From contig JAUNER010000020.1 in the NCBI GenBank assembly GCA_030525455.1, positions 1 to 49,622 on the forward strand: DNA of 49,622 nt. Reading direction: 5' to 3'. This stretch comes from Akkermansia sp. GTDB lineage: Bacteria > Verrucomicrobiota > Verrucomicrobiia > Verrucomicrobiales > Akkermansiaceae. Each line of letters starts with the position of its first letter. Within the stretch, counting starts at the first letter, position 1. The position numbers were made by a program, and so were the translations under genes. Below, piece by piece: positions 17,904-28,267 of the stretch. The notes beneath the pieces were generated by a model that had not been told where the DNA came from, made no database searches, and saw only the letters and a list, made by a program, of their open reading frames with translations.

Positions 17904-18539
17904 ATGAAGGCAACTTTTTCTACATCTAAATCAAAAGGGTTCACATTGATTGAATTGCTGGTGGTAATTGCCATCATTTTGACCTTAGCAGGTATTTCCA
18001 TGGTTGTTGTAAACGGCGTGAGAGACAGAGCCTCAAAAGCCGAAGCTAGTAGCGAAATTAGTGGCTTACAACAGGCTATTGAAAACTATATGCTCGATAC
18101 AGGCAGATTACCGGTTGCTTGGTCACCCTCTGAAGTTCGCAAAAAGGCATCCAAAGATGGTCAGCTTTATTTCACGACCTCGTTGACAGATGAGAGTGGA
18201 ATCATGGCCATTCTTACAAATTACATGGATGAATATGATAAGAAGCTTAATCCTAAAAAAACAGCTTATTTCAATACCAAGTCCACAGACATGGAGGGTA
18301 CTCCCGGTCTATATTTTGAGGGCAGAGGGCGAGTAGCTCTTTACGACCCATGGGGCAATCCATATCACATTGTTCTTAATGCCAATCCCGATGACCGTAC
18401 TCCCAGAGTGACTGTTGGTCATCGTATGGTAACGAAAAACGTCGCCATTTACAGTGTTGGTAAAGATAACCAAGGTAGCACAGAAGACGGTCACCTCGAA
18501 AACGATGAATTTAACGAGGACAACGTAAAATCCTGGTAA
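17904..18539 (+). CDS. Type II secretion / type IV pilin-like prepilin (pseudopilin)
   Basis: The 211-residue product has a class III signal: a short basic leader ending KG12, cleavage before F13, and the hydrophobic helix FTLIELLVVIAIILTLAGIS with the conserved Glu at +5 (E17). The globular part contains 'GLQQAIENYMLDTGRLP' and 'LYDPWGNPYHIVL', matching GspG-type major pseudopilins. No gsp or pil machinery genes are next to it, which is common in Verrucomicrobiota, where pseudopilins are scattered. GTG at 17895 is possible, but the GTGGGA there looks more like a weak ribosome site for ATG 17904. Confidence 0.9.
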   Translation: MKATFSTSKSKGFTLIELLVVIAIILTLAGISMVVVNGVRDRASKAEASSEISGLQQAIENYMLDTGRLPVAWSPSEVRKKASKDGQLYFTTSLTDESGIMAILTNYMDEYDKKLNPKKTAYFNTKSTDMEGTPGLYFEGRGRVALYDPWGNPYHIVLNANPDDRTPRVTVGHRMVTKNVAIYSVGKDNQGSTEDGHLENDEFNEDNVKSW

Positions 18540-18561
18540 TCTAACTTCACATAGCATCACA

Positions 18562-19734
<1,173 letters not shown>

Positions 19735-19761
19735 GTGTTCATACCTATCATGTCTATTTAT

Positions 19762-19797
19762 AAAGTCGGGGTCCATGGCGGCTCCGGCTTTTTTTAT
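19762..19797. terminator. Terminator behind aroG
   Basis: AAAGTCGGGGTC pairs with GGCTCCGGCTTT (three G-U pairs) and continues into seven T. It overlaps the end of the converging recombinase gene, marking the left edge of the island. Confidence 0.75.
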
Positions 19798-20834
19798 TTG
19801 TTTGTAAGCATTGATTGTGATAGTTGCCAGAATTTTTTTGCATCTTTCCGGGATAATCCATAGAGGTTTACATATCTGCTTCGTAGTAAATGACTATCTC
19901 TATGACCCATCAGGCTTTGTAATAGTGGCAAATTATGAAAATTTTTTACATGAAAGCTGGCAAAGGTGTGTCGTAGCACGTCTTTCTGCCAATGGTGAAA
20001 TCCGGCTTTTTTCCTAATTTGTGGCCAGAGTTGTGACCATTGTTTCGGGCAAATGGATTCTTCTGCATTTCTTGGGAATTCTTTTTTTAGTAGTTGATAC
20101 AGCGGTGGGTAAATAGTAATGTGCCGCCCTCCACCTGTCTTGCTATGGGTCGGGCTGATGATGATTTCTCTTTCTTCCAAATCCAGATTTTTCCAGCGTA
20201 AGCGTTTGATTTCTTCGGGACGAATCCCTGCATACATCATCAGTGCTATAGCCGGTTTACATGCTCGGAATTTCGGTTGCGAGGCGGTTTCTAGTAACTT
20301 CATGCTTTCTTCGTAAGTTAGAGGGATGATTTCTTTTTCTTTCACTATGGGAATGTCGATAAATTCTATGGGATTTTTTTCGCACCACAGGCGTTTTTTA
20401 GCAATGCTGAAGATGCCGGAAAGTATAGACCTGGCTTTTTTTCTCTGTGGGGCGTGTGTAAATACTCTCTCGAGCATTTCGCGGCATTCTTCTACGCCGA
20501 TAGCACGTGTGGGGCGTTCTGCCAGTCCCGGTGTTTCTCGCATGAGACGCTCGCCTATGTAGCGTATGTCTCTAAGTGTGTAGGCAGACCTATGTGCTTT
20601 CGCCCTTAGGCATTCTTCGTATGCTTCCTTAAAGGGTACTGTCTTTTCTTCCATTTCTTTGGCTTTTACTCCTAAGCTAATAACATGACGACAATGTGAT
20701 TTTATTTTTTCCGTGCTTTTTAGTCGGGTCGCTTGGCTTGTTTCTATTAATTCCAAAAATAGCCGAGCTACCTCCGTCATGCTTAAGTTGATTCCTTTTA
20801 ATAAGTTTTTCGCGGTTTGTATGTCTTTTTCCAT
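19794..20834 (-). CDS. Tyrosine recombinase / phage-type integrase
   Basis: A 346-residue protein with an N-terminal SAM-like DNA-binding part (about 65-160) and a C-terminal catalytic domain. The catalytic residues are R205 (GIRPEEI), K232, R288 in DVLRHTF, H311 in LMGHRD and a nucleophile Y321 (or Y325). The first residue of the usual HxxR box is D285 rather than His, a tolerated but notable change. Such enzymes move or excise islands. It is divergent from the large restriction-modification gene, and inverted copies of an 11-base sequence lie before each start. No att repeats were found by eye. Confidence 0.9.
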   Translation of the reverse strand: MEKDIQTAKNLLKGINLSMTEVARLFLELIETSQATRLKSTEKIKSHCRHVISLGVKAKEMEEKTVPFKEAYEECLRAKAHRSAYTLRDIRYIGERLMRETPGLAERPTRAIGVEECREMLERVFTHAPQRKKARSILSGIFSIAKKRLWCEKNPIEFIDIPIVKEKEIIPLTYEESMKLLETASQPKFRACKPAIALMMYAGIRPEEIKRLRWKNLDLEEREIIISPTHSKTGGGRHITIYPPLYQLLKKEFPRNAEESICPKQWSQLWPQIRKKAGFHHWQKDVLRHTFASFHVKNFHNLPLLQSLMGHRDSHLLRSRYVNLYGLSRKDAKKFWQLSQSMLTNK

Positions 20835-20844
20835 GGTTGTAGTG

Positions 20845-21018
20845 TTGTAAATACTGCAAGCTTTAATAATGGTTGTTAAAAATTATTTTATAGTGAAAAA
20901 TAGTAAGTTATTACAAGCCGCCTAAAATGAGACAGCATACAAACATAAACTACGTATAAATTGTCTAAGTTTACGAAATGCTTATTCTCAGCTACTTATA
21001 ACGTTTTAGTATTTACAA
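20845..21018. promoter_or_regulatory. Divergent promoter region with long-spaced inverted repeat
   Basis: TTGTAAATACT (20845-20855) and its exact reverse complement AGTATTTACAA (21008-21018) lie 10 and 24 bases upstream of the recombinase and restriction genes. Both are followed or preceded by CTTTAATAA. The layout suggests a shared regulator or a symmetric recombination site controlling both genes. Confidence 0.5.
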
Positions 21019-21042
21019 TACTTTAATAAATATAGGGGGCAG

Positions 21043-24000
21043 ATGAAATCTCCCCTTAGAACATTACTAGCACAGTTTCGGGAAGTAACCTTTACGGAAG
21101 CAGATAAAGGGCATCGATTTGAGGTCTTGATAAAGCGGTATTTTGAGAGCGACCCTGTTTACAAAGAGCGATTTTCCTGTGTTTGGTTATGGAATGAATG
21201 GCCTCATGCAAACGGCCATGATAGGGGCATAGATCTAGTGGCCAAAGAAGCAGCTTCTGACCGCTATGTGGCCATTCAGTGTAAGTGCTATGATGAAGCA
21301 CATTTGATGAATCTGCATGATGTAGATACCTTTTTTGCTGCGTTAAATGAAACATTCTCATCTGAATACAGCAAGTGTGATACATTTTCCGGGGGGATTA
21401 TTGTCGCTAGTACAGACCATTGGAATGAAACCTTGCAGAATTCCATGCTTCGTCAGCAAATTCCTTGCCAACGCATCGGTTTGGCTGATCTAGAAGCAGC
21501 CCCCATCGATTGGGAAAAACTTAATAAAGGCAAGGCCGGAGAACTCACGAAATACAATCCCAGACCTCACCAGAGAGAAGCCATAGATGCCGTAAAATCC
21601 GGGCTTGCCGCTGCTGACCGTGGTAAGCTCATTATGGCTTGTGGCACAGGGAAAACCTTTACCGCCCTGCGATTGGCAGAGGAATATACCGAGGGCAAGG
21701 GCTGTGTGCTTTTTCTGGCTCCGAGTATTGCCCTTGTGGCTCAAAGTCTACGCGAATGGATGAGTCAGACCACTTGTCGTATTCATCCCATAGCGGTGTG
21801 TTCCGATGGCGAAGCCTCAAGCATCGATGATTTGGTTGATTTATCTACCCGCGACTTACCTGCCCCGGCATCTACAGACCCTAAAGTCATTGGTGCGAAT
21901 TTTGCCCGTTTCCGTGAGACGCATTTATCAGTTATTTTTTCTACTTACCAATCACTTGATAAAATCCACATAGCTCAGCAAGCCGGGGCATTACCTACTT
22001 TCGATATCTGCATTTGTGACGAAGCCCACCGCACTACGGGTGTTTCTCTCATGAATGCCACCAATGGCATGTTGGATGAATCTCTGTTTGTTAAAATTCA
22101 TGATAAAGATTACATTCGGTGCCATAAACGCGTCTACATGACCGCCACCCCACGTGTGTATGTAGAAAGTGCCCGCAAAAAAGCAAAAGATGCCGGTGCA
22201 GAAGTTGTTTCTATGGACGATGCAACGCAGTATGGCGAGGAGTTTTTCCGACTTCCCTTTTCCCGTGCCGTACGTGAGGGTTTGCTTGCTGACTATAAAG
22301 TGCTGGTGTTGTGTGTTGATGAGGGCTATGTAAAAGATATTTTCGGTGATAAAATTCAGGTTGATGACAAGGGGGAATTAGAGCTGGATGAAGCCGTTCG
22401 TCTCGTTGGCTGTTATAATGGTCTACGTAAAAAAGTACTTTTACCTAAACCCACGGAACAATCCTCAGATGCTTATGACCCCACATTGCCGGATTTAGTA
22501 AATGATGAGGATGATTTCTTAAGTACAGACCCTGCTCCCATGCAGCGAGCTGTGGCTTTTGCAGGTCGCATTGCTGATTCTAAAAGCTATACGGCATTAT
22601 GGGCAGAAATGGTGCAAACGATTCGGGCGGATGAGGCTGATAGCTCCGGCTTCCTCAGTAGCGAGATGCGGCACGTGGATGGTACCATGGACATGGGTGA
22701 GCGTGCTGCCCTGCTGAATTGGCTGAAAGGGTATAGCGGTACTCATGCCTCCGAGGGTGAATCTGAGTGCCGCATTCTTTCCAATGCCCGCTGTCTTTCT
22801 GAGGGGGTAGACGTTCCGTCATTGGATGCGGTGATGTTTCTCTCATCCCGCCGTTCTCAGGTGGATGTGGTGCAGTCGGTGGGGCGTGTGATGCGGCGTG
22901 CCCCGGGGAAAAAGTATGGCTACATTATCCTCCCTATCGGTATTTCTCCGGATGTAAAGCCGGAGGATGTGCTTGATAAGGATGAAAAGTACAAGGTGGT
23001 TTGGGATGTCTTACAGGCTCTGCGGTCTCATGATGACCGCTTCAATGCGGAAATCAATAGCATTGAGCTTAATAAGGGTAGAGGTAAACGCATCGTGGTG
23101 GCCGGTGTATCTGCTACAAAGGGAAAAAAACGTAATTCCAAGGCAAAAAAAGCCGATTATACGGAGCTGGATGCAGAGGAAAGAGAGCTTGCCCAAAGAG
23201 CAAGGGAAGGTGAACAACTAGATTTCGGGGATGAATTTGGTCGTACCCTTGCAGATTGGCGCGAGGGTATCCTCGTGCGTACGGTGAAAAAATGCGGTGA
23301 TCGCCGTTATTGGGAAGATTGGGCTAAGAACATCGCCAAGATTGCAGAGTGCCAAATAAAGGCTATCAGCGACCTCCTTGACAAGGGTATCGGCTTAGAG
23401 GAGTTCCAACTCTTCCTGTCTGGTCTGCGTGAGAATACGAACCCTGCTATTACGGAAGCAGATGCCATTGAAATGTTGGCACAGCAGTTCATCAGCCGAC
23501 CTGTCTTCAACGCTCTTTTTGAGAAGTATCAGTTCGCAGAGAACAATCCTGTCTCCAAGACCATGAACGCCATGCTTGACATCGTTCAACAGAATACTGA
23601 TGCTGCTGACTTACGAGACCTAGACCGTTTCTACCATTCTGTGAAAGACCGCACCCACAGCATTGATAACGTTGCGGGTCGTCAGCAGGTGGTGGTGGAA
23701 CTTTACGATAAGTTCTTCAAGCAAGCATTCCCCAAGATGTCCGAGAAACTGGGCATTGTCTATACCCCTATCCCTGTGGTGGATTTCATTGTTCATTCCG
23801 TTCATGAGGTTCTGAAAAAGGAATTCGGGGTGAAAGATGGCATCGGAGCACAGGGAGTGAAGATACTTGACCCCTTTACAGGCACAGGCACATTCATCGT
23901 CCGTGCTATCCAGAGTGGTCATATCAAGAAGAGCCAACTGCCTTACAAGTATCGTAATGAACTCTTTGCGTGTGAGATTGTGCTACTTGCCTACTACATC

Positions 24001-25977
24001 GCCTGTGTGAACATTGAGGTGGCTTATCATGGTGTTATGAAGCAACACGATGAATACGAACCGTTCAACGGTATTTGTTTGACTGATACTTTCCGCATGG
24101 ATGGCAACAGTGCCAACGATAAGGACTTGTTCGCAGCCTTTGAGGATAACGGTGAGCGTGTGAAGAAGCTCTGTAAGCAGGACATCCGTGTGATTATCGG
24201 CAATCCTCCGTATTCCATGGGGCAGAAGTCTGCTAACGATAATAATCAGAATGAAGCCTATCCTTACTTGGATGAGCGTATCGCTGATACCTATGTAAAG
24301 TTATCCCAGACAGGCTTGAATAAAGGACTTTACGATGCCTATGTTCGTGCATTCCGATGGGCATCTGACCGCATTACTGATGATGGTATTCTCGCCTTTG
24401 TTTCTAATGGTTCTTATGTGGATAGCAACACATTGAGTGGCTTCCGTCAGTCTCTCATGGGTGAGTATGATGCTATCTACTGCTTCAATCTCCGTGGTAA
24501 TCAGAGAACATCAGGAGAACTGTCTCGTAAGGAAGGAGGTAAAATCTTTGGTTCAGGCTCTCGCACGCCGATTGCTATCATCATCCTCGTCAAGAAGAAG
24601 AACCGTCCTGTTGGTCAACAAGCAACACTTCATTATCACGACATCGGTGATTATCTCTCTCGTGAGCAGAAACTTGAAATCATCCAGGGTTTTGGCAACT
24701 ACTCTGCTATCCCTTGGCAGGCTCTCACTCCTGATGAACATGGCGATTGGCTCAATCACCGCACATCTGGTTACGAGAAATTCCTACCCATCGGAGATAA
24801 ATCCACCAAGGGGAAAAAGGAATCGCAGGCTCTCTTTTCTATCTTTTCTCTCGGAGTAGCCACAAACCGAGATACTTGGGTGTATAACTACTCTCGTAAT
24901 CGTTTGTGTGCGATTATGAGGGAACAAGTAGAAGAGTTCAATCGCTACACCGATGAGTATTCCGCAAATGGTAATGGTATAGCCGTGGAAGATTTTGTTG
25001 ATGATGGGGTATGCAAAGTGAAATGGACACGAGCCCTCAGAAACGATGTAAGAAAAGGCAAAAAGGCATGGTTTGATTACTCTGCTATCCGTCATTCTGC
25101 TTATAGACCATTTAGTCGGCAATTGTTATACTTTCAGACTCAGTTCAATGAGGCGGCTGGATTGAGTTATAAATTTTATCCTACTCCACAACACAAGAAT
25201 CTGGTAATTCAGATGACAGGTAATGGTTCTAATAAACCTTTTTCATGTCTCATGGAAAACATACTTCCTGATTTGGAGACCATCTCCAAGGGACAATGCT
25301 TCCCCCTCTACTGGTATGAGGAACGGAATGCCGATGCACCGATGCTTGACCTTGGTATGGAAGCCGATGCTGGTGATTATAAACGCAACGATGGCATCTC
25401 CAACTTCGGATTGAAACAGTTCCGCACAGCCTACGGAGACCCCAAGATTGGTAAGGAAGACATCTTCTACTATGTCTATGGCCTGCTTCACAGCACAGAA
25501 TACCGCACACGCTTTGAGAACGACCTAAAAAAGGAACTTCCCCGCATCCCCTTTGCAAAGGATTTCTGGGCATTCTCAAAGGCGGGCAGGAAGTTGGCAG
25601 AACTCCATCTGAACTACGAGACGATTGAGCCGTGGCCGGTCAAGGAGGAAAGTAGTGGTAACTTCCGAGTGACTAAGATGAGATTCCCCAAGAAAGGAAT
25701 TCGCCACACCATCCACTACAACGACACATGCACGCTCTCTGAAATCCCTGATGAAGCCTACGAATACATTGTGAATGGCAAGTCTGCTATTGAGTGGCTG
25801 ATGGAGCGTTACGCCGTGACTACGGATAAGGATAGCGGCATTGTGAATGACCCGAATGATTGGTGTGATGAGCAGGGCAATCCCCGCTACATTATTGACC
25901 TAGTGAAGCGAATAGTGCGAGTAAGTATAGAGACAATGAAAATTGTCAAAAAGCTTCCGGCACTAGAAGAAATGTGA
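21043..25977 (+). CDS. Single-chain restriction-modification enzyme (type ISP-like: nuclease, helicase, N6-adenine methylase)
   Basis: A 1644-residue protein with four parts. An Mrr/PD-(D/E)xK-type nuclease is at about 20-150 (E27, D64, Q79-x-K81 in DRGIDL ... AIQCKCY). An SF2 helicase/translocase is at about 170-660 (Walker A ACGTGKT at 199-205, DEAH at 326-329, QxxGRxxR as SVGRVMRRAPG). An N6-adenine methylase is at about 860-1250 (motif I DPFTGTG at 943-949, motif IV NPPY at 1054-1057). The last 350 residues are a probable target-recognition domain. This matches LlaGI/LlaBIII-like type ISP enzymes and COG4889-type predicted helicases. It needs no separate subunit. AGGGGG lies 5-10 bases before the ATG, an unusually clear ribosome site for this window. 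Lysine codon preference changes within the gene. Confidence 0.9.
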   Translation: MKSPLRTLLAQFREVTFTEADKGHRFEVLIKRYFESDPVYKERFSCVWLWNEWPHANGHDRGIDLVAKEAASDRYVAIQCKCYDEAHLMNLHDVDTFFAALNETFSSEYSKCDTFSGGIIVASTDHWNETLQNSMLRQQIPCQRIGLADLEAAPIDWEKLNKGKAGELTKYNPRPHQREAIDAVKSGLAAADRGKLIMACGTGKTFTALRLAEEYTEGKGCVLFLAPSIALVAQSLREWMSQTTCRIHPIAVCSDGEASSIDDLVDLSTRDLPAPASTDPKVIGANFARFRETHLSVIFSTYQSLDKIHIAQQAGALPTFDICICDEAHRTTGVSLMNATNGMLDESLFVKIHDKDYIRCHKRVYMTATPRVYVESARKKAKDAGAEVVSMDDATQYGEEFFRLPFSRAVREGLLADYKVLVLCVDEGYVKDIFGDKIQVDDKGELELDEAVRLVGCYNGLRKKVLLPKPTEQSSDAYDPTLPDLVNDEDDFLSTDPAPMQRAVAFAGRIADSKSYTALWAEMVQTIRADEADSSGFLSSEMRHVDGTMDMGERAALLNWLKGYSGTHASEGESECRILSNARCLSEGVDVPSLDAVMFLSSRRSQVDVVQSVGRVMRRAPGKKYGYIILPIGISPDVKPEDVLDKDEKYKVVWDVLQALRSHDDRFNAEINSIELNKGRGKRIVVAGVSATKGKKRNSKAKKADYTELDAEERELAQRAREGEQLDFGDEFGRTLADWREGILVRTVKKCGDRRYWEDWAKNIAKIAECQIKAISDLLDKGIGLEEFQLFLSGLRENTNPAITEADAIEMLAQQFISRPVFNALFEKYQFAENNPVSKTMNAMLDIVQQNTDAADLRDLDRFYHSVKDRTHSIDNVAGRQQVVVELYDKFFKQAFPKMSEKLGIVYTPIPVVDFIVHSVHEVLKKEFGVKDGIGAQGVKILDPFTGTGTFIVRAIQSGHIKKSQLPYKYRNELFACEIVLLAYYIACVNIEVAYHGVMKQHDEYEPFNGICLTDTFRMDGNSANDKDLFAAFEDNGERVKKLCKQDIRVIIGNPPYSMGQKSANDNNQNEAYPYLDERIADTYVKLSQTGLNKGLYDAYVRAFRWASDRITDDGILAFVSNGSYVDSNTLSGFRQSLMGEYDAIYCFNLRGNQRTSGELSRKEGGKIFGSGSRTPIAIIILVKKKNRPVGQQATLHYHDIGDYLSREQKLEIIQGFGNYSAIPWQALTPDEHGDWLNHRTSGYEKFLPIGDKSTKGKKESQALFSIFSLGVATNRDTWVYNYSRNRLCAIMREQVEEFNRYTDEYSANGNGIAVEDFVDDGVCKVKWTRALRNDVRKGKKAWFDYSAIRHSAYRPFSRQLLYFQTQFNEAAGLSYKFYPTPQHKNLVIQMTGNGSNKPFSCLMENILPDLETISKGQCFPLYWYEERNADAPMLDLGMEADAGDYKRNDGISNFGLKQFRTAYGDPKIGKEDIFYYVYGLLHSTEYRTRFENDLKKELPRIPFAKDFWAFSKAGRKLAELHLNYETIEPWPVKEESSGNFRVTKMRFPKKGIRHTIHYNDTCTLSEIPDEAYEYIVNGKSAIEWLMERYAVTTDKDSGIVNDPNDWCDEQGNPRYIIDLVKRIVRVSIETMKIVKKLPALEEM

Positions 25978-26371
25978 GTGTTTGGCAATCACATAGGAAA
26001 TAGGGAAGAGTAGGATAGTTCAGATGGTTATCTCTACTTATTCTGCTGTATAGCCTTTTTCAACGTCAGTTTTTTTTGCCGTGGTAAACTTGAGTTTTCC
26101 ATGTCGCATCAAGGGAGCCACAAAATCGTGTCGTAGGGGCACCGCAAGTTTTTATCTGTAAAATTAAGCGAGTACTGAGTTTTTGTTTACCGTGGGTATT
26201 TGCAGATAACGTGTTGTGATTTGACCGGAAACAAACATCCCTGCCTGTGGCTCCGTGACCGCCAAGGGCGACCATCACCCGGCCCATCCAATGGAGCAGC
26301 GAATATATGAGGTAATAAAATGCCCGTTTTTTAGCTGGAGAGGTGGGGAGAGAGGGGGTATACTGAGGTAT
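25978..26371. other. Gap downstream of the restriction gene, with coding-like remnants
   Basis: This 394-base stretch has no confident gene. On the minus strand a 73-codon frame (26066-26287) and an overlapping short frame ending near 26024 (sequence includes LMRHGKLKFTTAKKTDVEKG) look protein-like but have no recognisable family. No tRNA, tmRNA, SRP or RNase P signature was recognised. It may be decayed cargo of the island or an unknown RNA. Confidence 0.4.
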
Positions 26372-26902
26372 ATGGCAAGAGAACCTTATGCAGACGTATG
26401 GCCGAAGGTGGCAGAAACCGCTTTTGTAGCAGCTAGTGCTGATTTAATAGGAGATGTAAGCGTTGGTGAGCATGCCAGCATTTGGTATAACTGCACACTA
26501 CGAGCAGACATCAATAAAATAGTCATCGGTGATTATTCCAATATACAGGATAATAGCTGCATTCATTTGGCTGATGATTATGGATGCTATGTAGGGAATT
26601 ATGTGACAGTGGGGCATGGAGTTATCTTGCATGCGTGTACGGTAGAGGATGATTGCCTCATAGGGATGGGGTCTATTATTTTAGACGGGGCAGTAATTGG
26701 GAAAGGCTCTGTAGTCGGAGCAAATGCCCTAGTGACCAAGGGAACAATCATTCCGCCAAATTCTCTAGTATTAGGCTCACCGGCGAAGGTGGTAAAAGAT
26801 TTAGGACCGGAATCTCAAGCAAAGAATCATAAATGGGCAGAAAAATACGTACGAGTAGCGTCCAACTACATGAATAGAAACATAAGTTCTGCCCAATCGT
26901 AA
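26372..26902 (+). CDS. Gamma-class carbonic anhydrase-like hexapeptide protein
   Basis: From ATG 26372 the product has 176 residues, normal for the YrdA/CaiE-like gamma-carbonic anhydrase group. Hexapeptide repeats run through residues 15-135, with three metal-binding His at H65 (CIHL), H82 (VGHG) and H87 (LHAC), and conserved R44-D46 in LRADIN. A C-terminal helix follows. GAGG lies about 5 bases before this ATG; the frame is open to 26255 but the extra 39 residues are not family-like. The gene sits just outside the island and is followed after 10 bases by the next gene. Confidence 0.88.
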   Translation: MAREPYADVWPKVAETAFVAASADLIGDVSVGEHASIWYNCTLRADINKIVIGDYSNIQDNSCIHLADDYGCYVGNYVTVGHGVILHACTVEDDCLIGMGSIILDGAVIGKGSVVGANALVTKGTIIPPNSLVLGSPAKVVKDLGPESQAKNHKWAEKYVRVASNYMNRNISSAQS

Positions 26903-26912
26903 ATTTTTACTT

Positions 26913-27389
26913 ATGCCAAGTACAGCATTGATAACAGTTATTCCTCATGCCCTGCTCTTTACCAGAGCCGGGGTAGGGGTTGTATTGAAGGAAGAAAATG
27001 CTGAAAAAAAAGCGGTTATATTTATATCGCACCCGGCAGGGGCAGAGTTAGAAGCTGTGTACCAGGGGGTATATTCGGAGCGCCCCAGTACCACAAGTTT
27101 ATTGGCAGATTGTTTGGTAGGGATGGATGCGGCACTATCATCGATTGTCATCCATTCGCAGGAGGAAGAAATCTATAAGGTGCTACTACGAGTAAAGGTT
27201 AAAAACGAGTTGGTGCAGAAAATCGTGGAGCTGGATGCACGCCCCTCGGATGCTTTCTTACTGGCAGCGAAAACAAAATGTCCTATCAAAGTAAAAGCTT
27301 CATTATGGACTGAAATGGAAGATATAGGTGAGCAACTCAGTAAGATTCAATCAGAAAGCGTAGATGCAGCACCACCGGTTTATTTATAA
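26913..27389 (+). CDS. Bifunctional-nuclease (BFN / DUF151) domain protein
   Basis: A 158-residue protein with the DUF151 signature 'VELDARPSDAFLLAAKTKCPIKV' near its end, and 'SLLADCLVGMDAALSSIVIH' in the middle. Family members have been linked to nuclease activity and stress response in plants, and are common single-domain proteins in bacteria; their bacterial role is unsettled. It is close behind the carbonic anhydrase gene and likely co-transcribed. The tRNA-Tyr gene with its own promoter follows. Confidence 0.85.
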   Translation: MPSTALITVIPHALLFTRAGVGVVLKEENAEKKAVIFISHPAGAELEAVYQGVYSERPSTTSLLADCLVGMDAALSSIVIHSQEEEIYKVLLRVKVKNELVQKIVELDARPSDAFLLAAKTKCPIKVKASLWTEMEDIGEQLSKIQSESVDAAPPVYL

Positions 27390-27446
27390 AGTGGTGGTGG
27401 AAGTGATATTTTTTTGAAGAAAGTACGAGAAAATCGAAAAAAAGCT

Positions 27447-27475
27447 TGCCATCAGGGAGAAGGAGTAGTACAATC
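27447..27475 (+). promoter_or_regulatory. Sigma-70-type promoter of tRNA-Tyr
   Basis: TTGCCA (27447-27452), a 17-base spacer and TACAAT (27470-27475) are an excellent match. Initiation would fall about 10 bases before the tRNA. Confidence 0.8.
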
Positions 27476-27493
27476 TTTCTCACACCACATTGT

Positions 27494-27578
27494 GGGCGGA
27501 TTCCCGAGCGGTCAAAGGGGGCAGACTGTAAATCTGTTAGCATTGCTTTCGAAGGTTCGAATCCTTCTCCGCCCACCA
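27494..27578 (+). tRNA. tRNA-Tyr (anticodon GTA)
   Basis: The acceptor arm GGGCGGA (27494-27500) pairs with TCCGCCC (27568-27574), followed by discriminator A and an encoded CCA. The anticodon GTA is at 27528-27530 in the loop of the stem CAGA/TCTG. A long variable arm, as expected for tyrosine tRNA in bacteria, and the GGTTCGAATCC T-arm are present. Confidence 0.96.
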
Positions 27579-27591
27579 CTTTAATTTTCCG

Positions 27592-27630
27592 GACCTTGCA
27601 ACGATACAGAGTTTGCAAGGTCTTTTTCTT
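27592..27630 (+). terminator. Terminator of tRNA-Tyr
   Basis: GACCTTGCAA (27592-27601) pairs perfectly with TTGCAAGGTC (27613-27622), followed by TTTTTCTTTTT. Confidence 0.92.
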
Positions 27631-27688
27631 TTTAGACGATGAGCAAGGGCTCACATAGGTAAAAAAAAGCAACAGGCGAGAGAAAACG

Positions 27689-28267
27689 ATGAAAAGTTCC
27701 GTACAAAGTAGGCCACAAACAATCATGCAGGGTATATTAGAGAATCTCGTGCAGGAGGGGGATTGTGTGATAGACGGAACCGTTGGAAATGGGCATGATA
27801 CCTTATTTTTGGCTAAATTAGTGGGGCATACAGGTAGTATACATGGATTTGATATACAAGCCGAAGCGATAGCGGCGACACAGAAAAGGCTGGAAGATGC
27901 CGGAATCATGGGGGACCACATACAACTACACCACTGCAGTCACGACCAAATAGGAGAAAAAGTACCCGAGAAAATCAAAGCGGCAGTGTTCAATTTAGGA
28001 TTTTTACCCGGGGGTGATAAATCAATTATCACAATGACGGATTCTACACTGCCGGCCATAGCACAAGCCTGTGAAAAGTGTTTACCAAACGGAGTTATTA
28101 GCATCATGTGCTATCCCGGACACGCAGGGGGAGATAAAGAAGCCCTAGGTGTAGAAACATTCCTTTCACGATTACCCCATGCACGATGGAGGGTGGCAAA
28201 ATATCAAATTTTGAACACATCGAGTCCGGCACCATTTCAAATTTGTGCTTTTCGTTTAGATGATTAA
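27689..28267 (+). CDS. Class I SAM-dependent methyltransferase, MnmM/YtqB-like
   Basis: The 192-residue protein has the SAM motif VIDGTVGNGHDTLFLA (residues about 27-42) and the family segment 'FNLGFLPGGDKSI', typical of the putative rRNA methylase family that includes Bacillus YtqB. YtqB has been identified as MnmM, which methylates nm5(s2)U34 of tRNA. mnmG, which acts earlier on the same base, is also in this window, though not adjacent. The tail ends SPAPFQICAFRLDD. A GAGAG lies about 10 bases before the ATG. Confidence 0.82.
   Translation: MKSSVQSRPQTIMQGILENLVQEGDCVIDGTVGNGHDTLFLAKLVGHTGSIHGFDIQAEAIAATQKRLEDAGIMGDHIQLHHCSHDQIGEKVPEKIKAAVFNLGFLPGGDKSIITMTDSTLPAIAQACEKCLPNGVISIMCYPGHAGGDKEALGVETFLSRLPHARWRVAKYQILNTSSPAPFQICAFRLDD

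Noticed and set aside
26040..26300. tmRNA, SRP RNA or RNase P RNA in the gap behind the restriction gene
   Set aside because: None of the conserved core sequences of these RNAs was found on either strand.
27337..27921. 194-codon minus-strand frame across the tRNA-Tyr gene
   Set aside because: It runs through a tRNA, its terminator and the start of a conserved methyltransferase gene.
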